A stretch of 64,000 bases of DNA from NCBI GenBank assembly GCA_963725065.1, contig CAVRXD010000006.1, forward strand, positions 1 through 64,000, given 5' to 3'. The position numbers and the translations under genes are program-made. This document shows positions 43,090 through 52,672 of the stretch, piece after piece (positions within the stretch are counted from its first letter, which is position 1; every line of letters begins with the position of its first letter). The notes beneath the pieces were generated by a model. That model saw nothing but the letters and a program-made list of their open reading frames with translations. It was not told the DNA's origin and did not search any database. This stretch comes from VAZQ01 sp963725065. Lineage in GTDB: Bacteria; Pseudomonadota; Alphaproteobacteria; Rhizobiales; Xanthobacteraceae.

Positions 43090-43323
43090 TTAAATCCAAG
43101 GTCGCAAAAAGCTTTGGCTGAATCATGGCGGAATCGCAGGCAGTCCACGATGCCCTCGGCCCCCGAATGTTCCCTGGCGAAAGGTTCCGAAGGCGATGCG
43201 ATATTGGAACTTTCCGGCTCGACGGCCGGTTTCGGTTGCGTGAGACGGAAGACTTGCAGATGGGGTGGGCTGCACATCCCGCTGGTCGCGCGCTTCTGTC
43301 CTGCCGCGCAAGGAGAGATCATC

Positions 43324-44505
43324 ATGGCGCAATCCGCCCTCTTCCAGCCGATCCGCGTCGGCAATCTCGATCTGTGCAACCGGATCGTGATCGCGCCCAT
43401 GTGCCAATACTCCGCCGAGGACGGATGCATGACCGACTGGCATCTGATCCACCTCGGCCATCTTGCGCTCTCGGGAGCGGCGCTGCTGACGATCGAAGCC
43501 ACCGCGGTTCTTCCGGAGGGCCGCATCACCTGGGCGGATGTCGGGCTGTGGAACGACGAGACTGAAGCCGCCATCGGCCGGACGCTCGACAGCATTCGAC
43601 GCTGGTCCGACATCCCGATCGCGCTGCAGCTGGCCCATGCCGGCCGCAAGGCCTCGACCGAGGTGCCGTGGGACGGGGGTGCGCAGATCGCTCCGGGCGA
43701 TCCGCACGGCTGGCGGACGGTGGCGCCCTCGGCGGTGCCGTTTGCCGACGGCGACGTTGCTCCGGTCGCGCTTGATCGGGACGGGCTCCGGCGGGTGCGG
43801 GATGCCTTCGCGGCATCCGCCGTCCGCGCCGCCCGAATAGGGATCGACGCGGTCCAGTTGCATGGCGCCCACGGCTATCTCATCCACCAGTTCCTGTCAC
43901 CGCTCTCCAACCGGCGCGATGACGAGTACGGCGGCTCATTGGAGAACCGGATGCGGTTCCCGCTGGAGATATTCGACGCCGTGCGCGCTGCCTTTCCTGC
44001 TGACCGGGCGGTCACCATGCGGGTATCGGGCACGGACTGGGTCAAAGGCGGCTGGGACATCGAGCAGACCATCGCCTTCGCCGAGAAGCTGGAGGCCCGC
44101 GGCTGTGCCGCGATTCACGTCTCGAGCGGCGGCTTGGATCCCGCGCAGCAGATCCCGGTGGGTCCGAGCTATCAGGTGCCGCTTGCCCGTGCGGTCAAGT
44201 CCGCCGTGCGTATCCCGGTGATTGCCGTCGGGCTGATCAGCGGCTTCGATCAGGCCGAGGCGATCGTCGCGACCGGCGATGCCGACATGATCGCGCTGGC
44301 GCGCGCGATCCTCTTCGATCCGCGCTGGCCATGGCACGCCGCCGCGGAGCTGGGCGCCCAGGTTCGCGTGCCCAGTCAGTATCTTCGTTCCGAGCCGCGA
44401 CGATTCAAAGGCCTGTTCGCACCCGAGGCAATGGTCGAGCCGGTGAAAAAACGTCGGACGACGCATGGCGGCGCGCTTCACCGCTCCGCCGAAAAGCGTG
44501 CGTAG
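43324..44505 (+). CDS. NADH:flavin oxidoreductase, old yellow enzyme family
   Basis: 393 residues of the YqjM/xenobiotic reductase type. FMN and active-site signatures: NRIVIAPMCQYSAEDG (Cys of the thermophilic-like OYE group), QLAHAGRKAS, QLHGAHGYLIHQFLSP, and RVSGTDWVKGGWD. It reduces activated C=C bonds. ATG 43324 has AGGAGAG 6 bases upstream. An open frame extending far upstream on this strand is antisense to the 679-residue gene and is not supported. Confidence 0.93.
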   Translation: MAQSALFQPIRVGNLDLCNRIVIAPMCQYSAEDGCMTDWHLIHLGHLALSGAALLTIEATAVLPEGRITWADVGLWNDETEAAIGRTLDSIRRWSDIPIALQLAHAGRKASTEVPWDGGAQIAPGDPHGWRTVAPSAVPFADGDVAPVALDRDGLRRVRDAFAASAVRAARIGIDAVQLHGAHGYLIHQFLSPLSNRRDDEYGGSLENRMRFPLEIFDAVRAAFPADRAVTMRVSGTDWVKGGWDIEQTIAFAEKLEARGCAAIHVSSGGLDPAQQIPVGPSYQVPLARAVKSAVRIPVIAVGLISGFDQAEAIVATGDADMIALARAILFDPRWPWHAAAELGAQVRVPSQYLRSEPRRFKGLFAPEAMVEPVKKRRTTHGGALHRSAEKRA

Positions 44506-44638
44506 GAATCAGGGATCCTGGGCGCGTCGCAGGTAGGCTGACCTTGGCTACCGGCGGCGTTCATGCGAAGCCGCCGCACCAAACTGCAATTCTTCAGACT
44601 TGCGATACCGTCATCGAGCCGTTCGCGTGCGGCGATTG

Positions 44639-45418
44639 TTATTGTCGGTTTGCGCCTCCGGTTCTCTCGAACACGGCCAGCATCGGGCCAAGCGACAGGA
44701 TGTTGCCATGGCGATTGAGCGATGGCGCGTACAGACTCGAGGCGCTGCCGCCATCGAGAAACAGAGCATTGGGGCAATTCAGCCCGTCACGGAACAGGCG
44801 TGCAAAGGCGTCGAACGACACCTCGCCCTGAGAAATAGCGAACATCACTTTGCCATCCGCGCGAACGCCCACACCATTGCGCGCTTTGAGCGACGTGCTG
44901 TCCCGGTCGAAACGCGGATGCAGGCGCCCATCGATCACCAGCATCGGCCCGGACTGTGTCGCGAGCCCCGTCCGGGGTCTTTGCTTGAGGAATGCCCGCG
45001 TCTCCGCGACGGCTGCACCATCGCCGGTTACGTAGAAGACCCCGTTCGGCTTCATGTGAAAATTGCCATAGCCGGGCTTGGTGCTGACGTGCACGAGCTC
45101 CCGTCCCTGTTCCACGTAAAGTCCAACGGGTTTGAGGGCCGGGTCGAACATGCCGGCGTTGGTGGCGAACAGCAGCTTGCCGGCCTCGCCTTCCAGAGCG
45201 CGCGGCAGCGCGGAAAGATATGCATAGGGAGTTCCGTCCGACCGCTTCCAATAGAGCCTGACCGTGTGCTTGCGCAGATCGACCTCGCAGACGGTGTAGG
45301 CGTTGCGCTCGTACTCCATGACGCGGCACGGCCGGGTCTCGGCCCGGGCGCCGTCGCCGTGGGCGGCCAGGGTTGTTGCCGCCGCCAGTAGGAAAGCAAT
45401 GGTTCTCGCTTTGCGCAT
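44639..45418 (-). CDS. Phosphodiester glycosidase family protein (NAGPA/DUF2233)
   Basis: 259 residues with a signal peptide at 1-26. Conserved segments are LFATNAGMFDP, GNFHMKPNGVFYV, SGPMLVIDGRLHP and the terminal NALFLDGGSASSLYAP. Relatives of the uncovering enzyme (N-acetylglucosamine-1-phosphodiester glycosidase) act on cell-wall sugars or exopolysaccharide; the true substrate is unknown. It is periplasmic. It follows the Bug receptor at 45457 on the same strand at 38 bp distance. Confidence 0.88.
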   Translation of the reverse strand: MRKARTIAFLLAAATTLAAHGDGARAETRPCRVMEYERNAYTVCEVDLRKHTVRLYWKRSDGTPYAYLSALPRALEGEAGKLLFATNAGMFDPALKPVGLYVEQGRELVHVSTKPGYGNFHMKPNGVFYVTGDGAAVAETRAFLKQRPRTGLATQSGPMLVIDGRLHPRFDRDSTSLKARNGVGVRADGKVMFAISQGEVSFDAFARLFRDGLNCPNALFLDGGSASSLYAPSLNRHGNILSLGPMLAVFERTGGANRQ

Positions 45419-45456
45419 GTCGCACCGCTCCGCGTGCCGAATCTCTGGCTGAAGGT

Positions 45457-46494
45457 TTATTTGCCGCTCGCCAGAATTTTCAGTACGCGTGCTTTCTGTT
45501 CGGGCGTGACGCTGCCAACGGCAGCGACCGCATTCTGGTGCGTGCTGACGGGATCGAGGTATTCGATGATCCGCTCCGCTTTCTCGCCGTCGGCGATGAG
45601 CTGCGGGTCGTGCAACGTCTGCTTCACCGCATCCTGCAGGTAGGCAAGCCGTGCCGGCGGGATTCCGGGCGGCGCCATCAGAATGCGGCCGAGCTTTTCG
45701 ACATTGGCAAGGAAATCCATGACCCAGGTCTGGTCGGGATCCATCCTGGCCGCCTCGAAAATGGTCGGACGGTCCGGGAAGAAGCGCGACTTGGTGCGCG
45801 AAATCGTCGCCAGCGCCCAATTCTGTTTGGCTTTGACGAAATTGTTAGCGGACGATTCCGGCACATAGAGCGCGTCCATCTCACCGCGCGTGACCGCGAG
45901 CCCGGCGTCGGCGCTGCCCTTGTATCCTTGCACGACGTGGCAATCGAGCTTGAGGGCTTCGCAGGTGAAGGCGGCTCCGATGCCGAGCCCGGACGTTGCT
46001 CCCGAGGAGGCCCATCGCCACTTCATCCGGGTATTGATCGCCTGCTCGACCTCCCTGATGGGAGAATCCGGTCCCACAAGCCAGAGCCCGGGCGGCGCGC
46101 CCACGGTCGACAGGTAGGTGAACTTGGCAAGGTCGAAGCGTGCGGCCTGATCTCCCGTCAGTTGCGCGAAGGCCGCGCTGGTGCCGTTGGCGAGGGAGAT
46201 TTGCAAACCGTCCGGCGGCGCAACGTACAGGCGATTGAGCGCAATGAGTCCGCCGGCGCCAGGCTGGTTCTCGACGATAACCGTCGCCCCCAATGTTTTG
46301 GCCAGGTAGGGCGCGATCAGCCGCGAGAAGATGTCGTAGCCTCCGGCCGGGCCCGAGCCCACGATCATCCGCACGGTCTTGCCGGCGTAGAACGACTTTT
46401 CGGCGTCCTGCGCTTGCCCCGTCGATACCGATACGGTCCCACAGACCGCCAGCGACACAAGGACAACCCAACGCGTAATCATTGCTTGCACCAT
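45457..46494 (-). CDS. Bug/TctC-like periplasmic solute receptor, divergent type
   Basis: 345 residues. A Sec signal lies at about 5-32 (MITRWVVLVSLAVCGTVSVS). Receptor motifs are VRMIVGSGPAGGYDIFSRL and ENQPGAGGLIALNRL, but the rest is diverged from the other five receptors (no HVPYRG loop; YKGSADAGLAVTRGEMDALY instead). ATG 46494 with GAAAGG upstream is chosen; an ATG four codons downstream and one eight codons upstream are alternatives. No permease genes lie next to it. Confidence 0.82.
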   Translation of the reverse strand: MVQAMITRWVVLVSLAVCGTVSVSTGQAQDAEKSFYAGKTVRMIVGSGPAGGYDIFSRLIAPYLAKTLGATVIVENQPGAGGLIALNRLYVAPPDGLQISLANGTSAAFAQLTGDQAARFDLAKFTYLSTVGAPPGLWLVGPDSPIREVEQAINTRMKWRWASSGATSGLGIGAAFTCEALKLDCHVVQGYKGSADAGLAVTRGEMDALYVPESSANNFVKAKQNWALATISRTKSRFFPDRPTIFEAARMDPDQTWVMDFLANVEKLGRILMAPPGIPPARLAYLQDAVKQTLHDPQLIADGEKAERIIEYLDPVSTHQNAVAAVGSVTPEQKARVLKILASGK

Positions 46495-46586
46495 CCGACC
46501 TTTCTCGTATCGTATCACAGCCGCAACCTGAATCGCATCAGCCGGGTGGGAAAACCGGGCGCTCTCCGTGTGCGGGAGATCGAGTT

Positions 46587-47591
46587 TTGAACCAAAGTCC
46601 TGCCGCCCGGAAACCCTTCGCGGCGCCCACGGTCGACCAGCTCTTCGTCCGCGTGGTCGTCGACTCGCGCTACGAGCGCTTCCTGCCGAAGATGACGCAT
46701 CCGTTCACGGCCATCGAACATGTCGGCCAGGTGCCGGGCCGTCAGATGACGTCGCTCGCCTGCGAATGGGGCCTGTCATTGCATCTCGAGTCCCACTGCG
46801 CCGGCGCCAAGGCGCAGTACATGCTGGATTTCGGCTATACGCCGGAGATCGTTCTGCGCAACGCCGATCTGCTCGACATCGACCCCGCCAAGATCGATGG
46901 CCTGATCCTTAGCCACGCCCACCGCGACCATTTCGGCGGCCTGATCGGCTTCCTGATGCAGCATCGCGCGCGCATGCGCAGCGACCTGTGCTTCTACAAT
47001 GGCGGCGAAGAAGGCTTCCGGGAAAAGTTCCTCGGCGATCCCAAGGACCCGATCTCGTGGGGTTCGGTCGATCGCCAAATGCTCGCCGCCCAGCATGTGA
47101 CGCCCGTGTGCTGCCACGAGCCGCATGATCTCTCCCAGGCGTTTACGACCGGCTACATCGAACGCAGTTCGTTCGAGCAGGTGAGCGGCGGCTCGATGGT
47201 TTACGAGTACGATCATTTCACCGAGACCGAGCGCCGCGGCAAGCTCCTCAAGGACACGCATCCCGACGAGCATGCCACCTGCTATGTCGTGCAAGGCCGC
47301 GGGCTCGTCGTCATCAGCTCGTGCGGTCACGTCGGGCTGATCAATACCATCAAACAGGCGATGGCGGTGTCGGGCGTCTCGAAGCTCCATGCGGTCATCG
47401 GCGGATTTCATCTCGTCACCGCGCCGCAGGACTACATCGACCAGACGGTGACCGAGCTCGAAGCGCTCGAGCCCGACGTCGTCATCCCCATGCACTGCTC
47501 CGGCGCAGACTTTATCGACACCATGCGCCGGCGCATGCCGCGCCAGCTGGTGACGACCAACGTCGGCACCCGCTTCACGTTCGGCGTGTGA
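46587..47591 (+). CDS. MBL-fold metallo-hydrolase
   Basis: 334 residues. The metal-binding motif is LSHAHRDHFGGLIG (His-x-His-x-Asp-His), with CGHVGLIN and GGFHL providing further ligands. It belongs to the group containing the methanopterin-biosynthesis-like proteins (MJ0301 type). In bacteria the role is unclear. The start is TTG 46587, with GGAG nine bases before it. It is divergent from the Bug gene at 45457 by about 90 bp. Confidence 0.87.
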   Translation: MNQSPAARKPFAAPTVDQLFVRVVVDSRYERFLPKMTHPFTAIEHVGQVPGRQMTSLACEWGLSLHLESHCAGAKAQYMLDFGYTPEIVLRNADLLDIDPAKIDGLILSHAHRDHFGGLIGFLMQHRARMRSDLCFYNGGEEGFREKFLGDPKDPISWGSVDRQMLAAQHVTPVCCHEPHDLSQAFTTGYIERSSFEQVSGGSMVYEYDHFTETERRGKLLKDTHPDEHATCYVVQGRGLVVISSCGHVGLINTIKQAMAVSGVSKLHAVIGGFHLVTAPQDYIDQTVTELEALEPDVVIPMHCSGADFIDTMRRRMPRQLVTTNVGTRFTFGV

Positions 47592-47710
47592 CCCGGCCGC
47601 CGGGCTGGTGCATCCGAGCCGCCACATCGCCCCTCCGTCTTGCTGGAACTGGGAAAAACGCGAATAGTCACGCCAGTCGGATTAATCTGACGAACGTTCA
47701 AGGGAGGAAC

Positions 47711-48793
47711 ATGATGCTAAAAACGGCACGACACCGCTTATTCGGATGCAACTGTTGCGCCGAGCCCTTCGCCGCCACCGGCGTGAATCGCCGCGAGCTG
47801 CTGGCCGGGGGCGCGGCGCTCACCCTTGCCGGCGTGGGCCTCGGGCCCAGGGCCTTTGCGCAAGCCAAGCCGCACCGCATCGACGTGCATCATCATGTCG
47901 CGCCCCCGGTCTGGCTCAGCGCGATGGACGTCATCGGGCGCACCAATCCGCCGCTGGCGAACTGGTCGATTCAAAAATCGCTGGAGGATATGGACAAGGG
48001 CGGGATTGCAACGTCCCTGCTTTCGCCGACCGCGCCGCAGGTCGTTCCGATCGGCAAGCCGGTCGCGATCAAGATCGCGCGCGACTCGAACGAGTACAGT
48101 AAGAAGATGATGGCCGATCATCCTGGACGGTTCGGCATCTTCGCGACGCTGCCGCTTCCGCATGTCGACGAGTCGCTGAAGGAGATCAGTTACGCCTTCG
48201 ACACGCTCAACGTCGACGGCATCGGCATGCTGACGAACTACGGCGACAAGTGGCTTGGTCACCCGTTCCTCGATCCGGTCTGGCAGGAGCTCAATCGCCG
48301 CAACGCCACCGTCTACACCCATCCGACCGACGCCAATTGCTGCGTGAACCTGATGCAGACTGTGCCCCCGTCTGCCATCGAATGGGGGACCGACTCGACG
48401 CGCAGCATCGCCGATCTGATCTTCAGCGGCACCGCGCAGAAGTATCCGAACATCAATTGGATCTTCTCGCACGGCGGCGGCGCGCTGACGTCGTTCGCCG
48501 AGCGTTTTCTGGTGCAGATGGTGAACACGCCGCCCTACAAGGGCAAGTTCACGCGCGAGGATGTGCAGGGCCAGCTCAACCGCTTCTATTACGATACGGC
48601 GCAGGTTTCGATGGTGGGAACGCTTGCAGCGCTCGCCAAGCTCGTCCCGGTCTCGCAGATCGTCTATGGCACCGACTTTCCTTATCGGACCGGCGCCGAG
48701 CACACCAAGGGCGTTGCGACCGTGTTCAGCGGCGAGGACCTCAACAAGGTCGAGCGCGGGAACGCTCTGCGGCTGGTGCCGCGGCTGGTCTGA
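47711..48793 (+). CDS. Secreted amidohydrolase (ACMSD/amidohydrolase-2 type)
   Basis: 360 residues. The N-terminus has a Cys-rich start (FGCNCCAEPF) and then the twin-arginine motif NRRELLAGGAALTLAG, so Tat export is likely. The catalytic TIM barrel has HHH in RIDVHHHVAPP, His in TVYTHPTDAN, His in IFSHGGGALT and Asp in VYGTDFPYR. Relatives decarboxylate or hydrolyse aromatic-acid metabolites such as ACMS. GGGAGGAAC lies before the ATG. It is downstream of the MBL gene on the same strand (119-bp gap). Confidence 0.87.
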   Translation: MMLKTARHRLFGCNCCAEPFAATGVNRRELLAGGAALTLAGVGLGPRAFAQAKPHRIDVHHHVAPPVWLSAMDVIGRTNPPLANWSIQKSLEDMDKGGIATSLLSPTAPQVVPIGKPVAIKIARDSNEYSKKMMADHPGRFGIFATLPLPHVDESLKEISYAFDTLNVDGIGMLTNYGDKWLGHPFLDPVWQELNRRNATVYTHPTDANCCVNLMQTVPPSAIEWGTDSTRSIADLIFSGTAQKYPNINWIFSHGGGALTSFAERFLVQMVNTPPYKGKFTREDVQGQLNRFYYDTAQVSMVGTLAALAKLVPVSQIVYGTDFPYRTGAEHTKGVATVFSGEDLNKVERGNALRLVPRLV

Positions 48794-48821
48794 TCGGGTC
48801 TCGCGCCGGCCGGAGATTTGC

Positions 48822-48845
48822 AGCGGCAGCCTGCTGGCTGCCGCT
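48822..48845 (+). terminator. Hairpin after the amidohydrolase gene
   Basis: Perfect 10-bp stem AGCGGCAGCC-TGCT-GGCTGCCGCT 29 bp past the stop codon. No U-tract follows, so termination is only possible. Confidence 0.5.
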
Positions 48846-49092
48846 CATTGCGCTCCCGCCGATTGGGATGCCGTTCGACAAGATCGTGAAGGGGGAGGGC
48901 CCGGCGGTCCGCTGCCGCCGGCATTCGCAGCCCGTTCCCCACTCCTTCGATGCCGAGCGCGGCAGGGATGAGGAGAATTTCATTCCGCGCGGCCGGGCGG
49001 GATATCGCTGGGCTTGATCCCGCTCAGAATCTTTCCGAAAAGGTCGGCTGCGCCAGTCGCGCCCGTCGTCTAACTGAGGCCTGTCGACCGTC

Positions 49093-50364
49093 ATGGGAAT
49101 GACAAGTCATACCGCCGGTAACGTTCGAAGCATCTCGTTGCCATCGATCCTTGCTGCCGCTGGTGCTGGCGCCGTCGCGCGCATCATCGATGCAGTCACG
49201 CCTGGCGCGCTTGCGACGACGCGTGTGGCTCTTGCGCTCGGACTCTTGGCCTCGCCGCCCGTTTCCGACGCCATCGACAGGACAGCCGACACGGTCGCTG
49301 CGCTCGTCTCGGCCGACATCGGCCATCTCGGTTTCATCTCCCGCGCAGCGGGTCAGCCGGCCGCACTCACGAAGTCGCAGTCGGATGCGCTCGATGCATA
49401 CAACAATGCGGTAAGGCAATTTAAGTCGGTCCTGAGCCAGCGGCGCGCGCAGATCAATTCGAATCAACAACTCCCGAACCTGCCGGGACAAGCGCTCTAT
49501 CTTGCGCGCAACAGCATGATCAGCGCGTACAAGGACCTCACCGATGCGCTTCCGTCCAGGATCGGAAGGCGCAACAAGTTTGGAATTCCTCCCGCGTATT
49601 TCGATGCCGACAACGAGCCGCTGATCGACGAGTATACCAATCTGTTCAGCATCATGCAGGCGCCACCCACCAATGCGCAGAAATCGGACACGCCATTCAA
49701 TGACGTTGTCGACCTGGGAGCCGTCATTGCACGCGCCAAGGGCCTGGATGCCTCCCACGCCGAAGCGGCGGGTCGGATCAGCTTGGGCCTGTTCTTTGCC
49801 GAGACAAACGGCAATCAGAACATGGGGAATGCGCGCTCGAACACGTACAAGGGAAGTCTGCAGACCGGTGTATCCGAGGATCAAAACGGTCAAAGAAAAT
49901 GGGCGTCGATCAAAAGCTCGATCGCGACCCTAGATCCTGCGTTGAGCGCTCGCGACGACAAGGAAGAGGCGCGGATCGGCAGTCTGGATCATCGCTTCAA
50001 TCACTGGACGGCTGTGCGGGACGCCCTGATGAACGCACACGCGGACCTGTTCCCGCGGATACCTGCGATCGTGAAGACGTTGCCAAATCCGATCGATCAG
50101 ATGAAGCTTTTTGAGCTGATCCAGATCGTTCCGAGCCCGACCAGATCCGCGCTCAATTCGGGCAACTTCGCCAGTTACAGAGTGTCCGACCCGACGATCA
50201 TGGGATACCTGCGCAACAACAGCATCTTCACCTTCGGGCAAGCCGACAGGGCGAGAACGTCCGCGACCTTCCGCGAGATTCTCGATGCGATGTGGCTCTT
50301 CAACGACAAGTTCGAACGAGCGCTGTCCAAATTCAACGAGATCAAGGTTCGGCAAAAGGGGTGA
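49093..50364 (+). CDS. Uncharacterised protein with lysozyme-like motif
   Basis: 423 residues. Residues 20-75 are Ala-rich and weakly hydrophobic, perhaps an anchor. The middle has FFAETNGNQNMGNARSNTY with E237, a pattern (E-[ST]-x-G-N) seen around the catalytic Glu of transglycosylase/lysozyme folds. The rest is helical. Codon use is somewhat richer in A/T than the neighbours (many Asn, Lys, Ser codons ending in A/T). The ribosome site is weak (CTGAGGCC). I do not recognise a family. It may be a cell-wall enzyme or an acquired gene. Confidence 0.7.
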   Translation: MGMTSHTAGNVRSISLPSILAAAGAGAVARIIDAVTPGALATTRVALALGLLASPPVSDAIDRTADTVAALVSADIGHLGFISRAAGQPAALTKSQSDALDAYNNAVRQFKSVLSQRRAQINSNQQLPNLPGQALYLARNSMISAYKDLTDALPSRIGRRNKFGIPPAYFDADNEPLIDEYTNLFSIMQAPPTNAQKSDTPFNDVVDLGAVIARAKGLDASHAEAAGRISLGLFFAETNGNQNMGNARSNTYKGSLQTGVSEDQNGQRKWASIKSSIATLDPALSARDDKEEARIGSLDHRFNHWTAVRDALMNAHADLFPRIPAIVKTLPNPIDQMKLFELIQIVPSPTRSALNSGNFASYRVSDPTIMGYLRNNSIFTFGQADRARTSATFREILDAMWLFNDKFERALSKFNEIKVRQKG

Positions 50365-50451
50365 GAACGGCCGGTACCGGCTCGACCGGTGAACGCTCAG
50401 CCGGATGGCTGCTGCCGGCGCCGTGGCGCCAGCGACATTCGTCATGCCCGG

Positions 50452-51258
50452 CTACTGCGCAACGACGACGCCGTCGGCTTTCTTGCCCATGCGCTCGATC
50501 GCCTTCTGCGCGAAGCCCGAAGCCTTCATGTCGGCGACAAAGGCCTTGGCGTATTCGACCACTGCCGTTGGCGAGCCCTTCGGATAGCCGATGGCGATCG
50601 GCACATCGTAGTAGCTGCCGGGCAGAATGCGCGATCCTGGCAATGCGGGCTGCGCGTTGGCCAGCATCGGGACGACGTGGCTGAACGCATCGGCCTGGCC
50701 GGAGGCGATGAGATCGGTCGCGGGCTTCGTGGTCTCGACCGGGACCCGGAGCATGGTCGCATTCTTGATGATCTTCTCCAGGTGCTCGCCCTGGGCGCTT
50801 CTCGCCGGCACGACGATGCGCACGCCGGCCTGATCGATTTCGGGGATGCTCTTGATGGTCGAGGACGCGGGCACCAGGAACGTCGTCCGCAGCCCAATCA
50901 TCACCGACCCGAAATCAAAGGCCGCGGCGCGATCCTTGGTGATGCCGATGAACGTCACGTCGATCTTGCCGCTCTTGAACGCGTCGATCATGTCCGCCGG
51001 ATTGCGGATCGACACCAGTTCGTGCGGCACGCCGAGCCGGCGCGCGAGCTCGATGCCGATGTCGGGACTCCAGCCCTCGATCTGCCCGTTCTGCTCGACC
51101 GCGAAATACGACAGCATCAGCACGCCGACGCGGAGCTTGCCGCTCGGTGCAAACTGGCGCGCGGTTTCGGCCGCGCTCTGCGCGTTGGCGCCGGCGGCAA
51201 GGCCGAGCACCGCGGCAGCGGCGATGAGTATGGCGGCGGTCGACGATCGCATGCTCAT
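50452..51258 (-). CDS. Amino-acid-type ABC substrate-binding protein (SBP_bac_3)
   Basis: 268 residues. A signal peptide lies at 1-26 (AVLGLAAGANA). The fold is recognised by GKLRVGVLMLSYFAVEQNGQ, EGWSPDIGIELARRLG, KSGKIDVTFIGITKDRA and GQADAFSHVV, the cluster 3 of binding proteins. The ligand is probably an amino acid or a similar small anion. No permease or ATPase genes are adjacent. ATG 51258 has GAGG 8 bases upstream. Confidence 0.87.
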   Translation of the reverse strand: MSMRSSTAAILIAAAAVLGLAAGANAQSAAETARQFAPSGKLRVGVLMLSYFAVEQNGQIEGWSPDIGIELARRLGVPHELVSIRNPADMIDAFKSGKIDVTFIGITKDRAAAFDFGSVMIGLRTTFLVPASSTIKSIPEIDQAGVRIVVPARSAQGEHLEKIIKNATMLRVPVETTKPATDLIASGQADAFSHVVPMLANAQPALPGSRILPGSYYDVPIAIGYPKGSPTAVVEYAKAFVADMKASGFAQKAIERMGKKADGVVVAQ

Positions 51259-51602
51259 GTCAAACCTCACGACATTTTACCGCGTCGCTTGCACGAGAGC
51301 TCTAAATGATCCTATCGCAAAATCGGTTCCCGGACTTGCGGTTTATGCATCAGCGGGAGCCTGGCCGTAAATCCCTGGCGGCCAGGCGCGCGCCTTTGCC
51401 CAACGCCTTCAATTTCGCCCTCGGACTCGCCCAAGCGATCATGCCCCCTTCCGTGTCAGTGCGGGACTACGGTAGCTTGATGACAGAGCTGCCACGCCGG
51501 GACGTGGCGAATTCCCGCTTCGTCGGCGGCGCTCATGCCGTCGGCGGGCATCGGACCTTCATCGATCGCCTTTGGTCATTTGATTCTCGGGAGAAGAACG
51601 CG
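51259..51602. other. 344-bp divergent gap
   Basis: It lies between the ABC binding-protein gene (minus) and the esterase gene (plus). No gene is seen. The only pattern I noticed is a degenerate dyad at 51303-51350 (listed separately). Confidence 0.5.
51303..51350. repeat. Degenerate copy of a rhizobial intergenic dyad
   Basis: ATGATCCTATCGCAAAATCG then GTTCCCGGACTTGCG has CGCAA/TTGCG arms around AATCGGTTCCC. The phrase resembles the very common rhizobial intergenic element with AACCGGTTCCC at its centre. I see a single degenerate copy only. Confidence 0.4.
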
Positions 51603-52574
51603 ATGTGGCACCTAACACGACGAACCCTGCTCGCAGGCGCGGCAGTGATGGCGGGAGACGCGGCGCTCGCGCAGTCGGCTCCGCCGGCGCGCGTGAAGGG
51701 GCCGCTGGTCTGGCTCGACCTGGACCAGAAGGAACTCGATGACGCCTACGACCAGAGCGTCTATGCGCCGAACCAGCGCCAGGTCACCGGCCGCTACGTG
51801 ACCAACAGCGAGGCGGTGCGTGCGCGTATTGGGGCGCCCAAGCGGCTGGCTTACGGCTCGACACCGATCGAGGGGCTCGATCTCTACGCCGCCAAGACGC
51901 CGAACGCGCCGGTCCAGGTGTTCATCCACGGCGGCGCCTGGCGTGCGGGCCTCGCCAAGGACTATGCCACGCCCGCCGAGATGTTCGTGGACGCGGGAGC
52001 GCATTTCGCCGTCGTCGACTTCAACAATGTCATCGAGACCAACGGCGACCTCATGCCGATGGCGCGACAGGTGCGCAGTGCCGTTGCGTGGGTCTGCAAG
52101 AACGCGGCGAGCTTCGGCGGCGACCCGAACCGCGTCTACGTCTCCGGGCACTCCTCCGGCGGTCATCTCGCGGGCGTGGTCCTCGCCACCGACTGGAGCA
52201 AGGACTTCGGCCTGCCGCGCGATGCGGTGAAGGGCGTGGTGTGCTGCTCCGGCATGTTCGATCTCAAGCCGGTGCGGCTCTCCAAGCGCGGGGAGTATGT
52301 GAAATTCACCGACGAGATGGAGCAGGCGCTCAGCGCGCAGCGCCATCTCGACAACATCAACTGTCCGGTGACCCTGGTCTACGGCACGCTGGAGACGCCG
52401 GAATTCCAGCGGCAGTCGCGCGACTTCGCGGCGGCCTTGCAGGCCGCCGGCAAGCCGGTGCGGGTCGTCGTGGCTCCGGGCTACAATCACTTCGAGGTCA
52501 ATGAGACGCTGGCCAGCCCCTACGGATTCTTCGGCCGCGCGGTGCTGGAGCAGATGAAGCTCAAGCCAGCGTAG
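51603..52574 (+). CDS. Secreted alpha/beta hydrolase (esterase/kynurenine formamidase-like)
   Basis: 323 residues. A Tat-like leader (TRRTLLAGAAVMAGDAALAQ). HGGAW oxyanion hole near 113, nucleophile GHSSGGHLAG, Asp/Glu in LETPEFQRQ region and His in YNHFEVNET. This is the hormone-sensitive-lipase-like/BD-FAE family. The ATG at 51603 has GGAG about 9 bases upstream. Export by Tat suggests action in the periplasm. The substrate is unknown. Confidence 0.88.
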   Translation: MWHLTRRTLLAGAAVMAGDAALAQSAPPARVKGPLVWLDLDQKELDDAYDQSVYAPNQRQVTGRYVTNSEAVRARIGAPKRLAYGSTPIEGLDLYAAKTPNAPVQVFIHGGAWRAGLAKDYATPAEMFVDAGAHFAVVDFNNVIETNGDLMPMARQVRSAVAWVCKNAASFGGDPNRVYVSGHSSGGHLAGVVLATDWSKDFGLPRDAVKGVVCCSGMFDLKPVRLSKRGEYVKFTDEMEQALSAQRHLDNINCPVTLVYGTLETPEFQRQSRDFAAALQAAGKPVRVVVAPGYNHFEVNETLASPYGFFGRAVLEQMKLKPA

Positions 52575-52672
52575 TCCGCTCGCGCCGCGGTCACATCGGC
52601 GCCGTGACTCCATGCCGGCCGACCCGCCACGTGCGGGCAACCGGCGATCTGCGGGTTGTCGACGCGCTACCT

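Noticed and set aside
40984..43323. A very long open frame on the + strand running antisense through the 679-residue gene and joining the OYE frame
   Set aside because: It is a by-product of high GC; the predicted sequence is Arg/His/Pro-rich, has no family features, and starts inside a REP-like element (MDCRVKP). The real gene on that strand is the OYE from 43324.
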